Shown here piece by piece: positions 1 through 6,882 of a DNA stretch of 18,702 nt. Below the pieces are notes generated by a model that ran no database searches, was not told the DNA's origin, and was given only the letters and a program-made list of their open reading frames with translations. Each line of letters starts with the position of its first letter. The first letter of the stretch is position 1. Position numbers and translations under genes: made by a program. Source of the stretch: Rhodosalinus sp046542825 (GTDB taxonomy: Bacteria > Pseudomonadota > Alphaproteobacteria > Rhodobacterales > Rhodobacteraceae). The DNA lies in the NCBI RefSeq assembly GCF_046542825.1, contig NZ_JBKHAQ010000052.1:1-18702 (forward strand), in the 5' to 3' direction.

Positions 1-460
1 GCTGGCGGATCACCGTGATCCGCTTGTCGCGCTGGTGGCCCGGGATCGTCTCGCCGTAGATGCGCTTGGCCTCTTCGCCCGAGAACTCGATGAAGGCCGC
101 GGCATAGGCGATCTCGCCGCGGCTCTCGGCCAGCGGCTTGCCCTGCTCGGCGGTCATCAGGATCGCCAGATCCTCCTGATGTTCCATCATCAGCTCGAAC
201 CAGCGCCGCAGGATCGCCGCGCGCTCCTTGCCGGTGTGCGCCGCCCACTCCTTCTGCGCGGCATGAGCCGCGTCGATGGCGCGCGCGACCTGCGCGCGCG
301 AACAGTCGGCCACCCGGGCGATCACATCGCCGCGCGCGGGGTTCGTCACGTCGAAGGCGCCGCTCTCGCCCTCGACCCATTCGCCGTTGACATAGGCGCG
401 CTCGGCCAGAAGCGCGGGATCCTTCAGAAGGGATTTGAGGTTCGTCGTCTCGTCCAGCAT
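1..460 (-). CDS. gabD: NAD(P)-dependent succinate-semialdehyde dehydrogenase, N-terminal part
   Basis: Oxidises succinate semialdehyde to succinate at the end of the GABA shunt. Only the first 153 codons are present; the gene runs off the left edge and the catalytic Cys/Glu are outside. The visible protein starts MLDETTNLKSLL and carries family blocks AYVNGEWV (about residues 23-30), VTNPARGDVI, the GKERAAILRRWFELMMEHQ stretch, MTAEQGKPLAE, GEIAYAAAFIEF and KRIYGETIPGH. These match the GabD branch of the aldehyde dehydrogenases better than betaine aldehyde dehydrogenase. The ATG is preceded by GGAGGACAGG on the minus strand, which fixes the start. It is divergent from the alpha/beta hydrolase gene across about 80 bases. 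The family is certain; the exact substrate is inferred from the N-terminal blocks. Confidence 0.88.
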   Translation of the reverse strand, partial: MLDETTNLKSLLKDPALLAERAYVNGEWVEGESGAFDVTNPARGDVIARVADCSRAQVARAIDAAHAAQKEWAAHTGKERAAILRRWFELMMEHQEDLAILMTAEQGKPLAESRGEIAYAAAFIEFSGEEAKRIYGETIPGHQRDKRITVIRQ

Positions 461-542
461 CCTGTCCTCCGCGGAATTGGGTCGTGCGCCTTCACCCGAG
501 TCTGACTAGAAAGAAGCGCCTTCTGCAACCCGGAGTTCCCCG

Positions 543-1325
543 ATGGACATGGATGCCGCCTATTCCAACGCCGATCATGTGCCCGGTTCGGCCGGCTACC
601 CGCCGCGCTGGAGCGCGGCGGCCGAGGCGTTCCGCAAGGGCCTCGGGTCACGGGCCGAACTCGATCTCGCTTATGGCGGGCATGCGCGCGAGCGGTTCGA
701 TCTCTTCCACCCGGAGGGCGCGTCACAGGGCCTCGTCGTCTTCGTGCACGGCGGCTACTGGAAGGCCTTCGACAAGTCGACGTGGTCGCATCTGGCCGCC
801 GGACCGCTGGCGCGCGGATGGGCGGTGGCGATGCCATCCTACACGCTCTGCCCCGAGGTGCGCATCGCCGACATCACCCGGCAGATCGCGGCGGCGGTGC
901 CGGCGATGGCCGCGCGGGTCGAGGGGCCGATCCGGTTGGCCGGGCATTCCGCCGGCGGCCACCTCGTGGCGCGGATGTGCGCGCCCGGCATGCTGCCCGG
1001 CCCGGTCGCGGCGCGCGTCGCCCGGGTGGTTCCGATCTCGCCCGTTGCCGATCTGGCGCCGCTGATGCAAACCGCGATGAACGAGGTGCTGCAAATCGAT
1101 CCGCAGGAAGCCGAGGCCGAGAGCCCCATACACCAGCCCGCGCCGCAGGTGCCGGTGACGGTCTGGGTCGGCGGCGCGGAACTGCCCGCGTTTCTCGACC
1201 AGGCCGAGAGGCTCGCAACCTGCTGGGGCGTCGAGTGGCGCGCGCCCCGCGGGCAGCACCATTTCAACGTCATCGAGCCGCTCGCCGAGCCCGACAGCCC
1301 GCTGACGCAGGCACTGCTGACCTGA
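543..1325 (+). CDS. alpha/beta hydrolase, kynurenine-formamidase-like
   Basis: A 260-residue cytoplasmic serine hydrolase with no signal peptide. HGGYW at residues 69-73 forms the oxyanion-hole motif. GHSAGG at 134-139 gives nucleophile Ser136. The acid is probably Glu213 in VGGAELPAF, and the base is His239 or His240 in GQHHFN. HGGYW with GHSAGGHL is typical of the arylformamidase / carboxylesterase branch (eukaryotic AFMID-like). That suggests hydrolysis of an N-formyl or small ester bond, possibly N-formylkynurenine, but no kynurenine-pathway gene is nearby, so the substrate is open. CGGAG lies 7 bases before the ATG. It is divergent from gabD and followed by the tauD relic. Confidence 0.85.
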   Translation: MDMDAAYSNADHVPGSAGYPPRWSAAAEAFRKGLGSRAELDLAYGGHARERFDLFHPEGASQGLVVFVHGGYWKAFDKSTWSHLAAGPLARGWAVAMPSYTLCPEVRIADITRQIAAAVPAMAARVEGPIRLAGHSAGGHLVARMCAPGMLPGPVAARVARVVPISPVADLAPLMQTAMNEVLQIDPQEAEAESPIHQPAPQVPVTVWVGGAELPAFLDQAERLATCWGVEWRAPRGQHHFNVIEPLAEPDSPLTQALLT

Positions 1326-1391
1326 GCGACGCGGCCCGCCAGGGCCGGGGAGCGGCTTGCCGCCGCGCCGCGGGCCGGCAGGCTTCGCGGG

Positions 1392-1826
1392 ATGCGCGTT
1401 CTGCCCCTCACAGGCTCTTGCGGCGCCGAGATCGCGGGCGTCGGATCCCGTCGCCGGACGATGCGACGGCGGAGGCGTCGGCTGTCGCCCCCGTTCGATC
1501 GCCATGACGCGCAGCGCCCCCGAGGCTGACCGGAAAACCCGCCATCCCGCAGTCGTAACATGCCCGCGGACGGGCGCGCAGGCGCTGTTCCTGAACCCGA
1601 TCTACACCACCCGGCTCGACGGTCTCACCGAGGAGGAAAGCGCGCAGATCCTTGCCGCGCTCTCCGCACATGCAACCCGCCCCGACATCTCCTGTCGCCT
1701 GCGCTGGCGGGCGGGCGACGTGGCGATCCGGGACAACCGCCTCACGCTGCACGACCTGGCAACGACCACGACGGCCGCCGCCGGCTGCTGAAACGGACGA
1801 CCTTCGCCGGCGCCCCGCCCGCGTGA
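1392..1826 (+). pseudogene. tauD: tauD/tfdA-family 2-oxoglutarate dioxygenase relic, internally deleted and frameshifted
   Basis: Remains of an Fe(II)/2-oxoglutarate dioxygenase of the taurine dioxygenase family. The N-terminal piece starts at ATG 1392 (MRVLPLTGSCGAEIAGV, like the TauD opening PLT..LGAEI.GV), shifts frame near 1445 into PDDATAEA, then shifts again into FDRHD near 1494. From about 1528 the C-terminal third is readable: HPAVVTCPRTGAQALFLNP, YTTRLDGLTEEES, AHATRPDISCRLRWRAGDVA, DNRLTLH. One base is missing near 1758-1761; the next frame continues NDHDGRRRLLKRTTFAGAPPA to the stop at 1824-1826. About 130-140 central residues, including the HxD iron ligands, are gone. The C-terminal match is strong, the N-terminal match moderate. 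The gene cannot be functional. Whether the substrate was taurine or another sulfonate cannot be told. Confidence 0.75.
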
Positions 1827-1892
1827 GCGGGCGCAACGCGCTTGAAGAAAGCGCGTTGCAAGGCGCTTCCAAGCGCCTTGCGCGGGACCCGC
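1816..1892. repeat. Tandem hairpin cluster (twin-palindrome element, copy 1)
   Basis: Two perfect 10-base-pair inverted repeats lie back to back. Arms caacgcgctt (1834-1843) and aagcgcgttg (1849-1858) enclose loop gaaga; arms caaggcgctt (1859-1868) and aagcgccttg (1871-1880) enclose loop cc. Smaller stems flank them: gcccgc/gcgggc at 1816-1831, overlapping the tauD relic stop, and gcggg/cccgc at 1882-1892. No T-tract follows. The likely role is 3'-end formation or mRNA stabilisation, or it may be a dispersed palindromic repeat. A similarly built element lies at 9748-9809. Confidence 0.7.
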
Positions 1893-2005
1893 CGCTGCGG
1901 CAAGACAGGCCCGGGGGCGGGGCGATGGCGTCGCCACACCCGGGTCCGGGTGCGCCCCCTGGCTGTCCTGAACGCCGGGACCTTTCTTTCGAGGGAGGGT
2001 CGTCC

Positions 2006-3214
2006 GTGACCGAACGCCCCGCATTCTACCGCTTCCCCAACGGCGAAAAGGCCCCGCTGCCCTTCGCGCCCGAGGAATACGAAACCCGCCTCGCCGGCCT
2101 GCGCCGCAGCATGGCCGAGGCCGGTGTCGAGGCCGCGCTTCTGACCTCGATGCACAACGTGGCCTACTACTCCGGCTTTCTCTACTGCGCCTTCGGCCGG
2201 CCCTACGGGCTGGTCGTGACGCCCGATACCGCCGTGACCATCGCGGCCGGCATCGACGGCGGCCAGCCCTGGCGGCGCTGCCACGGCGATGCGCTGACCT
2301 ACACCGACTGGGCACGCGGCAACTTCTGGCGCGCGGTCCGGCATGTGGCGGGCACCGGCCGCCGGCTGGGGATCGAGGGCGATCACCTGGCGCTGGCCGC
2401 GCGGGCGGAACTCGACGTGCATCTGGCGCCTGCCTCGGTCACGGACATCGCGCCCGCCGCCATGCGCCAGCGGATCGCCAAGTCGCCGGCCGAGATCGCG
2501 CTGATCCGTGAGGGCGCGGCGGTGGCCGACGTGGGCGGTCACGCCATCCGCGACGCGATCCGCGAGGGCGCGCGCGAGATCGACGTCGCCATGGCCGGGC
2601 GCGACGCGATGGAGGCCGAGATCGCCCGCCGGTTTCCGCAAGCCGAATACCGCGACACCTGGGTCTGGTTCCAGTCGGGGATCAACACCGACGGGGCGCA
2701 CAACCCGGTCACCGCGCGGCGCCTGCGCCGCGGCGACATCCTCAGCCTCAACACCTTCCCGATGATTTCGGGCTATTACACGGCGCTGGAACGCACGCTC
2801 TTCCTTGGGGAGCCCGACACCGAGAGCCTGCGGACCTGGGAGGCGAATGTCGCGGCGCATGAATACGGCATCTCGCTCCTGCGGCCGGGCATCACCTGCG
2901 CCGAGGTCGCGCAGCGCATCAACGCCTTTCTCGAAGAGCGCGGCCTGCTGCAGTATCGCAGCTTCGGCTATGGCCACAGCTTCGGCATCCTCTCGCATTA
3001 CTATGGCCGCGAGGCGGGGCTGGAGCTGCGCGAGGATATCGACACCGTGCTGGAGCCGGGCATGGTGATCTCGATGGAGCCGATGCTGACAATCCCCGAG
3101 GGGCAGCCCGGCGCGGGCGGCTACCGCGAGCACGACATCCTGATCGTGACCGAAGACGCGCCGGAGAACATCACGGGTTTCCCCTACGGTCCGGAGCATA
3201 ACGTGATCGACTGA
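2006..3214 (+). CDS. creA: creatinase (creatine amidinohydrolase, EC 3.5.3.3)
   Basis: Hydrolyses creatine to sarcosine and urea; a cytoplasmic, metal-independent member of the M24 pita-bread fold. The GTG start at 2006 is chosen because GAGGGAGGG lies about 7 bases upstream. It gives 402 residues, against about 403 in Pseudomonas creatinase. With this start the catalytic residues fall exactly on the Pseudomonas numbering: His232 in DGAHNPV, Glu262 in YTALER and Glu358 in SMEPM. Other creatinase blocks are TSMHNVAYYSGFLYC (47-61), GRPYGLVVT, DGGQPWRR (84-91), WFQSGINTDGAHNPV, FGYGHSFG.LSHYYGREAG (320-338) and the C-terminal FPYGPEHNVID. This sets it apart from Xaa-Pro aminopeptidases of the same fold. 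No creatininase or sarcosine oxidase gene is in the window. A weak hairpin (cggcgg/ccgccg, 3241-3257) follows the gene. Confidence 0.95.
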   Translation: MTERPAFYRFPNGEKAPLPFAPEEYETRLAGLRRSMAEAGVEAALLTSMHNVAYYSGFLYCAFGRPYGLVVTPDTAVTIAAGIDGGQPWRRCHGDALTYTDWARGNFWRAVRHVAGTGRRLGIEGDHLALAARAELDVHLAPASVTDIAPAAMRQRIAKSPAEIALIREGAAVADVGGHAIRDAIREGAREIDVAMAGRDAMEAEIARRFPQAEYRDTWVWFQSGINTDGAHNPVTARRLRRGDILSLNTFPMISGYYTALERTLFLGEPDTESLRTWEANVAAHEYGISLLRPGITCAEVAQRINAFLEERGLLQYRSFGYGHSFGILSHYYGREAGLELREDIDTVLEPGMVISMEPMLTIPEGQPGAGGYREHDILIVTEDAPENITGFPYGPEHNVID

Positions 3215-3557
3215 GGCGCAAAGCTCCGGTCGAGGCAGGGCGGCGGTTCCCCCGCCGTCTCACACAGGGACCTTGACCCTGTTCGTGCTCCGGCCGCCAC
3301 TGCCCGCGGCGGCCGCCTTCCCGGTCGCCGAGAATCTCGGGCAGCGCGACGGGGGGCGACATCCTGTCCCCCCGGCCTGCACCGCAACGCCAACGCGGTC
3401 CCCGATGCGATCCGGGAGCGAACCGATGCCAGACAGAGGGCCGCGTGGGCTCCGGAGCCGCAGGCGCGCAGGCCAAGTGCCGCGTTGCGGCAGCACGCTC
3501 CGGCGCGTATCAAGGCCGTGTGGTCGAACGGGCCGGCCGGCCCGAAAGGAGAGCGGC
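3215..3557. other. Intergenic stretch without a recognisable gene
   Basis: 343 bases between creatinase and the two-gene membrane operon. Open frames here carry no recognisable motif and have no ribosome binding site. Visible structure: cggcgg-ttccc-ccgccg (3241-3257), a possible weak terminator for creatinase, and a 14-base palindrome gggccggccggccc (3530-3543) directly before the Shine-Dalgarno sequence of the next gene. Nothing else is recognised. Confidence 0.5.
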
Positions 3558-3824
3558 GTGGCGGCACTTGCACGGCTTGTGATCGTGGGCTTCATCGTGC
3601 TGACGGTGATCTACGTCAGCCTGTCGCTCTGGTCGCGCGCCGTGCGGCGCGAGCGGCTGGAACAGCGCTGGGCCGAGAAGGGCCGCATCGGCGACCGCGA
3701 GGCTTTCGTCCGCCGCGGGCTGGAACGCTACGACGGCTCGATCCGCCGCAAGCTGCTGCTGGGGGTCTACGTGGTGCCCACGGTGGTCGTGGCCGCGATC
3801 ATCTATCTGACGAATTTCGACTGA
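3558..3824 (+). CDS. small two-helix membrane protein (88 aa), partner of DUF1523 gene
   Basis: Function unknown. The protein has one hydrophobic segment at about residues 7-25, a charged cytoplasmic-type middle rich in Arg and Glu (AVRRERLEQRWAEKGRIGDR, then FVRRGLERYDGSIRRK), and a second hydrophobic segment at about 66-84 (LLGVYVVPTVVVAAIIYLT). The GTG start at 3558 is chosen because AAAGGAG sits about 6 bases upstream and because translation from there begins just before the first helix; in-frame codons further upstream look non-coding. The stop is 10 bases before the DUF1523 ATG, so the two are probably one operon. I remember similar small proteins from Rhodobacterales genomes, without an assigned role. 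A GC palindrome at 3530-3543 could pair near the ribosome binding site. Confidence 0.8.
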   Translation: MAALARLVIVGFIVLTVIYVSLSLWSRAVRRERLEQRWAEKGRIGDREAFVRRGLERYDGSIRRKLLLGVYVVPTVVVAAIIYLTNFD

Positions 3825-3834
3825 GGAGGCGGCG

Positions 3835-4476
3835 ATGGTCTATCTGAAATGGGCGCTCATCATCGCCTTCTGGGCGGTCGTGGCGGCCTTTCTGCACTAC
3901 ACGCTGCCGCAGCACGACATCGTGCGGATCACCGACACCTACGAGACGCGGGTGGACTACGGCGAGAATTCGCTGTTCTGGGCCTCTGAATCCTCGGGCA
4001 TGGCGACCGAGGTGCGCGGGCGTGACGTGTTCTTCATCCAGACACGTCGGGCCAACGGGCGCCCGATGATCTACCGCAACGAGGATACAGGCTGGGGCTG
4101 GCCACCCTACTTCAAGTTCGACTCCGCCAACCTGCAGGCCGACGCGAACGACCTGCGCTCGGTCCAGGACGACCCCCGCTGGGTGGTGGTGCGCCATTAC
4201 GGCTGGCGCAACGAGTTCATGTCGATCTATCCCAACGCGGTCGACGTGCGGCTGGCCGAGGGACCGGACGAACGGATCATCCCCTGGCTCAACATCGTGA
4301 TCCTCACGCTGCTGGCGGCCTTCGTCTGGGGCATCTGGGTGCGCTGGCGCCGCTTTCGCCGCCGCAGGGTCGACCCGGTGCTGGAAGAGATGGGCGACAG
4401 CGTGGCCGATTTCTCGGACGGCGTGTCCAGGCGCGGCGCGCGCCTGCGCCGGTGGTGGAAGAACGAGCCCGGCTGA
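3835..4476 (+). CDS. DUF1523 family membrane protein
   Basis: A 213-residue protein of unknown function. It has an N-terminal transmembrane helix (residues 5-22), an extracytoplasmic domain of about 125 residues and a second helix (about 149-169), followed by a basic cytoplasmic tail rich in Arg and Trp. The DUF1523 hallmark blocks are LPQHDIVRITDTYETRVD (24-41), FFIQTRR (66-72), YRNEDTGWGWPPYFKFDS (80-97) and NLQADA. The domain lies between two membrane passes, so it probably faces the periplasm. GAGGAGGCG lies just before the ATG at 3835, and the gene is 10 bases downstream of the small two-helix gene. The co-transcribed pair may form one membrane complex; that is inference only. Confidence 0.9.
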   Translation: MVYLKWALIIAFWAVVAAFLHYTLPQHDIVRITDTYETRVDYGENSLFWASESSGMATEVRGRDVFFIQTRRANGRPMIYRNEDTGWGWPPYFKFDSANLQADANDLRSVQDDPRWVVVRHYGWRNEFMSIYPNAVDVRLAEGPDERIIPWLNIVILTLLAAFVWGIWVRWRRFRRRRVDPVLEEMGDSVADFSDGVSRRGARLRRWWKNEPG

Positions 4477-4505
4477 GACAGGCGCTTATCGGTCCCTTGC
4501 GGTCC

Positions 4506-4568
4506 CTCTTCGCGCCGACCTGGCGCGGCCGCTTGGGCGGGATCGCCGGAGAGGGCCGGCGCGAAGAG
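4506..4568. terminator. Possible bidirectional terminator: 12-bp inverted repeat between convergent genes
   Basis: Arms ctcttcgcgccg (4506-4517) and cggcgcgaagag (4557-4568) are perfectly complementary over 12 bases and enclose a 39-base GC-rich loop that can itself fold (ggcg/cgcc). It lies between the end of the DUF1523 gene and the end of soeC, which converge here, as a shared terminator would. There is no clear T-run on either strand. Confidence 0.45.
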
Positions 4569-4592
4569 CGCCCGCAGGGGCGCGATGAGCCT

Positions 4593-5465
4593 TCAGCGCG
4601 CACCGTAGTAGAGACCCACGACGTGCTCCGCCTCGGCGAAGAACAGCCAGCGCGACACCGCGACGCCGCAGAGATGCACCAGCGCTGCAAGGCCCGCGCC
4701 GACCTTGCCGAAGGGCGGCGACAGCAGGATCAGCGGCAGAATCGTCATCAGGATCACCGCCGCCACGCGCAGCCGCGTGGCGTGGCGCCGTCCCACGACG
4801 AAGACCATCTCGCGCAAGAGGTAGTTGGGCCCGGTGTGCGGCGGCTCGAAACTGCGCAGGCGGCCCCGCGTGCCCAGCCCCGTCGCCGTGCCCATGTCCG
4901 TGCCCGAGGCGGCGAAGGCACCGTCCCCCCGGACCCACCATGCCAGTTGCAGCGCCAGCGCGATCACCAGCAGAACCCGCGCCGCGCCGCTCTCGCCGGC
5001 GAAGAGCGCGCCGCCGGCCAGCGAAATCGCAAGGAAGAGGGCAGGGGTCAGCGGCGTGTGCCAGCGCGGCACGGCCTTCATCTGCGTGTAGATCATCGAG
5101 GTGGTGACGACCGTGGCCAGCGCCAGCCCGGCACCGATCCAGCCCAGCGGCACAAGGCGCGCGCCGAAGAACACCAGCCCCGTGCCATAGAGCGCCATCA
5201 CGACGAGGGTTGCCACCGCTGCCCAGGCCTCGCGCGACAGCCAGCTCGACCGCCACTGCGTGAAGGCCTTCAGCGCGCGCTCCGGGTGGCCGAGGTGGAA
5301 GGCCGAGGCCGAAAGCCCCCCCGCCGCCAGCGCATAGGCCAGCGCGAAATAGCCGAAGGCGACCCAGCCGGTGGGCGCGGGCATCCCGAGCCCCAGGAAG
5401 AAGAGAAAGCCAAGCCCCGCCCCCGAGAGCGTCGTGAAGATCAGCAGCGACGGCGCCGGATGCAT
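4593..5465 (-). CDS. soeC: DmsC-type membrane anchor of sulfite:quinone oxidoreductase
   Basis: The quinone-interacting membrane subunit of a DMSO-reductase-family complex. It has 290 residues, close to E. coli DmsC (287), and about eight hydrophobic segments. The first is LLIFTTLSGAGLGFLFFLGLG (about residues 7-27). Family features include the polar stretch SASAFHLGHPERALKAF between early helices (about 52-68) and SMIYTQMKAVPRWHTPLTP before a later helix. Its ATG overlaps the soeB stop by one base (TGATG on the minus strand), indicating translational coupling. It would take electrons from SoeB and pass them to ubiquinone. The DmsC fold is clear; the Soe assignment depends on the whole operon. 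Confidence 0.85.
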   Translation of the reverse strand: MHPAPSLLIFTTLSGAGLGFLFFLGLGMPAPTGWVAFGYFALAYALAAGGLSASAFHLGHPERALKAFTQWRSSWLSREAWAAVATLVVMALYGTGLVFFGARLVPLGWIGAGLALATVVTTSMIYTQMKAVPRWHTPLTPALFLAISLAGGALFAGESGAARVLLVIALALQLAWWVRGDGAFAASGTDMGTATGLGTRGRLRSFEPPHTGPNYLLREMVFVVGRRHATRLRVAAVILMTILPLILLSPPFGKVGAGLAALVHLCGVAVSRWLFFAEAEHVVGLYYGAR

Positions 5466-6214
5466 CAGTCGCCGCCCCCCGGCAGCCTGTCCAGCGTCCG
5501 GTCGAGCCAGCCGAGAAAGCCGCGCAGTTCCTCCGCCACGGGCTCCAGCGCGGGGGCCGCGGGCATCCGGTCGCGCTCGCGCGGCGGCAGGTACTTGTTC
5601 ACGGGCTTCGTGCCCTGCTCCGGCATCAGATCCAGGCCGCCCCTCTCGGCGACGAGTTGCGAGACCGCACTCTCCGGGTCGGCCAGATCGCCGAAGTGCC
5701 GCGCACCGGCGGGACAGGTGCGCACGCAGGCGGGTTCGCGGTCCTCCGGTGCCAGGTGCTCGTTGTAGATGCGGTCCACGCAGAGGGTGCATTTCTTCAT
5801 CACGCCGGCCGCTGCGTCCATCTCGCGCGCGCCGTATGGGCAGGCCCAGGCGCAGAGGCCGCAGCCGATGCAGGCGTCTTCCTCGACCAGCACGATGCCG
5901 TCCTCGGACCGTTTGTACGAGGCGCCCGTGGGACAGACGGTGACGCAGGGCGCGTCCTCGCAATGCAGGCAGGACTTCGGGAAATGCACCAGTTGCGGCG
6001 GCCCGTCGTCTGGCGCGACCTCGTAGGAGTGCACGCGGTTGAGAAAGGTGCCCGAAGGGTCCGCGCCATAGGGATCCTGATCGGAAAGCGGCGCGCCATA
6101 GGCCTGATCGTTCCAGCCCTTGCAGGCGATCACGCAGGCATGACAGCCCACGCAGGTGTCGAGATCGATCACCAGGCCAAGCCTGCGGTCGGTGGTGTCG
6201 GGCAGATCGGTCAT
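5465..6214 (-). CDS. soeB: Four-cluster ferredoxin subunit of sulfite:quinone oxidoreductase
   Basis: An electron-transfer subunit of 249 residues with sixteen cluster cysteines in four groups: 21/24/27/31 (CVGCHACVIAC), 82/85/90/94 (CLHCEDAPCVTVC), 115/118/121/125 (CIGCGLCAWAC) and 142/145/163/167 (CTLC..., ACVRTC). This is the DmsB/PsrB/NrfC pattern, predicted to hold four [4Fe-4S] clusters. There is no Tat signal, so the subunit stays in the cytoplasm as expected for SoeB. The C-terminal block LVAERGGLDLMPEQGTKPVN, followed by KYLPPRER, resembles the roseobacter SoeB proteins I remember. The ATG overlaps the methyltransferase stop as ATGA; the stop overlaps the soeC ATG. Confidence 0.88.
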   Translation of the reverse strand: MTDLPDTTDRRLGLVIDLDTCVGCHACVIACKGWNDQAYGAPLSDQDPYGADPSGTFLNRVHSYEVAPDDGPPQLVHFPKSCLHCEDAPCVTVCPTGASYKRSEDGIVLVEEDACIGCGLCAWACPYGAREMDAAAGVMKKCTLCVDRIYNEHLAPEDREPACVRTCPAGARHFGDLADPESAVSQLVAERGGLDLMPEQGTKPVNKYLPPRERDRMPAAPALEPVAEELRGFLGWLDRTLDRLPGGGD

Positions 6215-6882
6215 GAGGCCCTGGGCAGCTTTGCGGCTGCGGGTTGCGGCTTGTAGGTCACATAGCTTTTCACGAAGCCCGCCTTCCACTCGCGCCAGAT
6301 CGTACCGTCCGGGAACAAGCTCTCCAGTTCTTCCCGCCGGACGATGGTGGTCCCCGCGACCATGTCCGCCCAGGCGGGAATGTCCCGGTGCCAGCGGCGT
6401 ATGCAGGCGGCGCGGGTGCGTTCGGGATAGAACCACCAGAACGGCATGTGGCAATGCGCCTCGATCGGGAACCAGATCGACGGTGTCTGCACCCACCACG
6501 CAGGTGCCAGGCGCCGGACCTCTCCGGCGAAGGCCGCGCGCTTTTCCGCATCGCCCACATGCTCGATCACGCTGTTCGAGAACGCGATGTCGAAGCTCAT
6601 GTCAGCGGCGAAGTCCACCGCGCAGGCATCGCCATCGACCAGCGCGATCCGGTGATGCGAGGGCGGCGCTTCGGGCGGGTTGATCCCGGGCAGATTGATC
6701 ACGGTGATGTCGAGCGGGATGGCGCAGCCGTCCCAGAAGCCGGGCGTACCGCCAAGGTCGATGATCCGCTCTCCGCCCTGCGGCCGCATCCGGCCCGTGA
6801 ACTCGGCCATCCGGCGCTTGCGCGCCGCGGCGGAGACGGGACCGCGCAGGGCGATTAACCGCTGCAGCAGGAAGAGTCTCAC
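6211..6882 (-). CDS. class I SAM-dependent methyltransferase inside the soe operon
   Basis: A 223-residue protein. The GTG start at 6882 gives MRLFLLQRLIALRGPVSAAARK and overlaps the soeA stop as GTGA; the stop overlaps the soeB start as ATGA. The SAM-binding motif I is RIIDLGGTPG (about residues 39-48); the strand-4 block FDIAFSNSVIEHVG (97-110) is typical of the methyltransferase type 11 fold. The C-terminal half is rich in Trp and Phe (WWVQTPSIWFPIEAHCHMPFWWFYP). A later ATG start at MAEFTGRM is possible, but the upstream residues look coding. The acceptor is unknown. The four-base overlaps on both sides mean it is translated with the oxidoreductase. It is not part of the SoeABC operon as I know it from Allochromatium. 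Confidence 0.85.
   Translation of the reverse strand: MRLFLLQRLIALRGPVSAAARKRRMAEFTGRMRPQGGERIIDLGGTPGFWDGCAIPLDITVINLPGINPPEAPPSHHRIALVDGDACAVDFAADMSFDIAFSNSVIEHVGDAEKRAAFAGEVRRLAPAWWVQTPSIWFPIEAHCHMPFWWFYPERTRAACIRRWHRDIPAWADMVAGTTIVRREELESLFPDGTIWREWKAGFVKSYVTYKPQPAAAKLPRAS

Noticed and set aside
543..1325. Naming the alpha/beta hydrolase as kynurenine formamidase
   Set aside because: The HGGYW and GHSAGG motifs are shared with general carboxylesterases, and no tryptophan-degradation gene is nearby.
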